Below, in pieces: positions 60,401 to 64,000 of a stretch of 64,000 nucleotides of DNA. Below the pieces are notes generated by a model. That model was given only the letters and a program-made list of their open reading frames with translations, was not told where the DNA came from and ran no database searches. Every line of letters starts with the position of its first letter. Position 1 is the first letter of the stretch. The stretch comes from Caenorhabditis elegans (taxonomy: Eukaryota; Nematoda; Chromadorea; Rhabditida; Rhabditidae): the NCBI RefSeq assembly GCF_000002985.6, contig NC_003283.11, forward strand, positions 6,572,001 to 6,636,000, in the 5' to 3' direction. The translations under genes and the position numbers were made by a program.

Positions 60401-61268
60401 TCAAAGATTCTCTTTTCTGCAACTTTTTTCGCTGTTTCTCTTAAGAAGTCTACCTTCTCTATCCGTTGTCTTCGCCGTCCGTCAAATGTCATGTCTATAC
60501 CGAATTAGTCGGGTGAACAGCAGGTGGTTTTGTCACCGCCCCGTGTTTTTTCCCGATGGCAAATTTAGATTGAATTCATGAAGCCTGATTTATTTTGTGC
60601 AAATAAAGTCTCGTTTCAGGCATCTTTATATGTATTTGGAATATTTTTTTTATTCTAATTTATTCCGTTCCTGTTGTTACTTTCCGAGAAATTATATAGA
60701 TTTACCTCAACAACTGAAACGTTTTTTTTCAATTGCGAAACTCAAAGTAGGTGGACCAGAATTAATTAAAACTCACCTCCCTCAATAGTTTGAATAATTT
60801 GATGAATTGTTCTTGTTGTTTCTGATGATTACTTACTGATTTCCAAAACGCTTGCAAAAATACTTGAGTGAAACCAAAATTAAATGAAACTTTATAGAAA
60901 ACTCCTGCAACTTAAATCGGGCATTTGTGAAAAGTTGTCAAAAACTGTAAGAAGAAAATATTAAAAGTAATGAATGGACACGACATGTTGCTCAACTTTT
61001 ACTTAATTTTATGTGGCAGCGAGCCCACAATTTCCTAACAATTTTTTGACAAACGTTTTCCTTTTTTCTCCAGTTCATAAGCGTTCTTCACGATCTTCTA
61101 TCTTCTCCCAGTAATCCGCCTCTTCTTGCTCCACTAATCTTTCCGAATATTTCATATCCCGTGTCTCTTGCTCCCCCCACCCTTCTCCTCCTCTTCACGC
61201 TTTTTTTTTTGATACATTTCCCATTTTTAGATGTCACTTCATTTCCATTAAAGTAGCGAACCAGTAAG
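57475..61268. other. Intergenic DNA upstream of scd-2
   Basis: Pyrimidine-rich tracts and short open frames only. Features seen: CTACGTACC repeats at 58318-58340, a hairpin at 59294-59322, and a short CGACGA triplet run at about 60300-60320. The promoter of scd-2 presumably lies here. Confidence 0.5.
59294..59322. repeat. Perfect 14 bp inverted repeat
   Basis: TATAATAGTTCAAA (59294-59307) is followed after one base by its exact complement (59309-59322). Next to it, AATAGTTCAA is repeated directly. It could form a tight cruciform or stem; no role is known. Confidence 0.7.
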
Positions 61269-64000
61269 ATGCGTAAACGAAGACTATGGTGGTTTGTAGT
61301 CCTTTTTCGTGTCACACTGGTTGGTGCCATTTTGCCAAATGAGACGTTCGATGTGAGACGATACTATGCGGATCGATTCCTTATTGAGGATGAAGAAAAT
61401 GGATCTTCAAGATCATATTATATTTCCGCAGAATCAGTAAGCTGAGTAGTTAGTGAGTAAATCTAAATTAACCTCTTTCAGAAAGCAAAAGCTGCAGAGC
61501 AATTCGCACTACTAGCACCCAATTGTTCATTAACTAGCGGTAAGTTTTTTTTTCTGTTGTAAGATCTACTTTCAGAAATCGTGAAAAAACAATTAATTGG
61601 ACAATAAAATTAAAACTTTTTTCATTCACTTTTTTTTTCATTTAACTAACTTTTTACTACTTTGAATTTTGAATAAAACGTAGTATTTACATAATTGGCA
61701 GTGACAGACATTTTCAACAAAAAACCAGATTTCAATCGACATAAAGACAGATAAAATAACTTTAAAGCTTAACAAACTCAAAAAAATTCAGTTAAAAACA
61801 TTAAATTGAGACTAAACGGAAATGATATCTACATATTATTGGAAGTTTCAAATTTGATGGCAAATGGTTTATGTTTCAGTTTTTTATCCTTGCTAGACTA
61901 TGTTCTATGTAGTTCCTTAAGAAAATGCTATTTTCAGACATTCAAGAAAACACTTGCAATGAGACAAGCTCATTTTGCGATCATCGAGTTGATTCGACTT
62001 ACAAAACATATCATTATGAGCAAGAAAAATGCAACTGTTTCATAGAAACTTGTGACGAAGAGACCAACTCGACAGAATTAATGGTCTTGTATCCAGACTG
62101 TTATTGTGGAAAACGAGGTAAAAATAAAACTTACAAACTATACATATGATTGGAACGCAACTGTTTTTCAGAGAAACATTGCGATCTGAGCAAAGAAAAG
62201 TGCCATTGGACTCCAGATAGTGATCATGATGATTTAAAATTTGAAGTTTTTGAGTCATCTAATAAGGTCCTTTTTGGTGAGTTAATTAAATAATGTCGCC
62301 GATAAATTCTAATTTTGTATAGATTATATGCTGCAAGCTGGTTCAGAAAAGGCAAATCTCAAAATGAACAAGGTTTCGATGGTTAGCAAGTTTTTTAGGC
62401 AAAGTGGTTTCAACGTAAGTTGACTTGAATCGTTAAATACCAGAAACTGAGATTTCAGTGTTCGTTACGATTTATGCATCACTTCACTCATCAATCCTCA
62501 ACATCTCGACTTGTCGTAAGATCCATTTTGCAATCTGGGGAAAAGAAAAACCTATACGAGCACTGGCTGAAACCAGCCAGCGTATTGTGAGTAAAATGAA
62601 GAAGGGACAAACCAAAAGTATTTCTCTTTCAGTTGGGTGCCGGTCCAGGTTGCGATTGGATCTTACGCAGAACCATTTAAAATTTCAATAGATTGTGAGA
62701 CTGGATTTCCACCAAAGAAGAAGAAAAATAAGCCATTCACATGCAGTATAGCAGACATCTACTTTGAAAACTGTGGTGGTGAGTAGTTGAAAAAACTTGC
62801 AGCTCATAACTGTGATAAAAAATAACATTTTAATTACAAGTTAGACAAAAAAAACCGGTAGAAAATATTTCGCCTCTCAACAATTATTTAAAAAATCGAA
62901 GACAACTTTTTTTAGAGATTCGAGACCCGATTGAGCAATGTTCTCGTGGTGATCAATTTCTATGCTCTATATCTGCTAACACACGGTGCCTCCAAAATGC
63001 TCAATGTGATTCACGAATTGATTGTGACGATGAATCTGATGAAATGGACTGCGGTACTTTTATAATTTTTGATTGAGAATAATCACCTTTTTTAGGAAAT
63101 ATTAATGGGACAATGTGCGACTTTAATGGTCAGGATTACTGTAACTCTTGGTACCAAGTTACAAATGTTACTGATTACCATGAAAGACTATCCGAACCAA
63201 CTACAGTTGCCCCTTTAAACAAATTGAATGAAGTACCTCTACATCTATTCCGCCTGCAATCGCCGTCAGCGAAAATCAAGGAGGCTATGCGAGGATCAGG
63301 GAATATGCTGGTTTTTGATCACAAGCCAAACCCTTTGACTAGAAGAACATCAGCTTTAGTCTCACCAGAACTACCAAGAACAAATCCAGAAGCATATGAT
63401 GAGAAAAGTCCATTGTTTAAGTCGTGTAAAGTAAGTTTCAATTCGTTTAAAAAATTCTTAAAATTTGTGCACATTACTAATTTAGCTTCGATTCTACCTT
63501 TGTTCGCGAACATACTCAAAAGTATGGCAAATATCTGTAATATCAAAAGGAATCAATCCGATGGAAAGTGGAAGAACAATAATTTATGAAGCAGGATATA
63601 CTTTGATCCCAAAAGAAAAGTGAGTTTTCTCATACTATTATTCTGTTAGCAAAATTAATTTCAGTTGTACCTGGGAAAGAGTATTTGTGAATATACCAAG
63701 ACAAAATGCAGGATTTCGTATTGGAATATTTGTGACAAATTATTTCCCTGGTTCCGAAGAGTATGTGGCAATCGATAATCTATCCTTCAGTCCTACCTGT
63801 TTTGAAAGAGGTTTGCAATAGGGATCCTGACTGTTCTAAAGAAATATTTTAGATATTAATCAGTCAACTTGGGACATCCCCGATCTTTTCATTAATACAT
63901 GTGGAGCTTCTGGGTTTGAGCAACCACAAAACTGCGATCACAATCGAGAACTTGATGGTCAAACCGGTCATTTTCTGAAAGAAGACGGAACTCAGCAATG
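61269..64000 (+). CDS. scd-2: SCD-2, ALK-type receptor tyrosine kinase (extracellular part, partial)
   Basis: Twelve exons are visible: 61269-61436, 61482-61539, 61938-62117, 62172-62276, 62323-62414, 62459-62586, 62633-62778, 62916-63053, 63096-63430, 63486-63619, 63665-63810 and 63853 to the edge; 592 residues so far. A signal peptide (LWWFVVLFRVTLVGA) leads to a cysteine-rich region and an MAM-like segment, then an LDL-receptor class A domain at about residues 300-338 (FLCSISANTRC ... RIDCDDESDEMDC), then a MAM domain from CDFNGQDYCNSWYQ onward. LDLa plus MAM is the ALK family layout; the Gly-rich region, membrane helix and kinase would lie beyond the window. SCD-2 acts in neurons in dauer entry and sensory integration, with HEN-1 as ligand. 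Identity rests on architecture and neighbours. Confidence 0.82.

Noticed and set aside
61088-61330. Basic 80-residue minus frame before scd-2
   Set aside because: Overlaps the scd-2 signal peptide and a pyrimidine-rich upstream tract; the Arg richness comes from that tract.

Overview
This is eukaryotic DNA from a nematode, almost certainly Caenorhabditis elegans chromosome V. It is AT-rich, genes are split by many short introns (about 45-60 bp, with gtaag donors and ttttcag acceptors), and start codons often follow a splice acceptor, as expected for spliced-leader trans-splicing. Several predicted proteins are recognisable worm genes: hcp-1, gon-14, cpr-4, ppt-1 and the 5' half of scd-2. I assembled all gene models by hand and checked reading phase across each junction. 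Gene names rest on memory of the families, not on a search.

Layout. (1) 2.0-21.6 kb is a cluster of carbohydrate-type enzymes: two tandem family GT11 fucosyltransferase-like genes (minus strand), one DUF268 gene that looks like a methyltransferase and carries an apparent frameshift (plus), and two DUF273 glycosyltransferase-like genes (plus). Mobile DNA sits among them: foldback elements, a 1.6 kb Helitron full of heat-shock-element-like motifs, and a 739 bp solo LTR with a 5 bp target duplication. (2) 22.2-27.0 kb is hcp-1, a CENP-F-like kinetochore coiled-coil protein of 1475 residues. (3) 27.3-33.4 kb holds two tandem DUF4140/DUF4139 paralogues on the minus strand, spaced like a worm operon. 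(4) 35.5-39.2 kb is gon-14 (minus), a LIN-15B-like protein derived from transposase-type domains. (5) 42.7-43.8 kb is cpr-4, a secreted cathepsin B-like protease with strong codon bias. (6) 43.8-50.3 kb has no gene that I can support. (7) 50.3-52.7 kb is a divergent nuclear hormone receptor (plus), and 52.8-54.3 kb is ppt-1 (minus). (8) 54.3-61.3 kb is non-coding apart from a dead mariner transposon. (9) 61.3 kb to the window edge is the extracellular part of scd-2, the worm ALK-type receptor tyrosine kinase.

The genes mostly act independently. The exception is the left cluster, where glycosyltransferase-like and methyltransferase-like genes sit together and the two GT11 copies share a conserved promoter block with GATA sites. 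This suggests co-regulated, fast-evolving surface or gut glycan modification. I found no wholly new system. The strongest less-described items are the glycan cluster, the heat-shock-motif Helitron within it, the solo LTR, and CPR-4's altered occluding loop.
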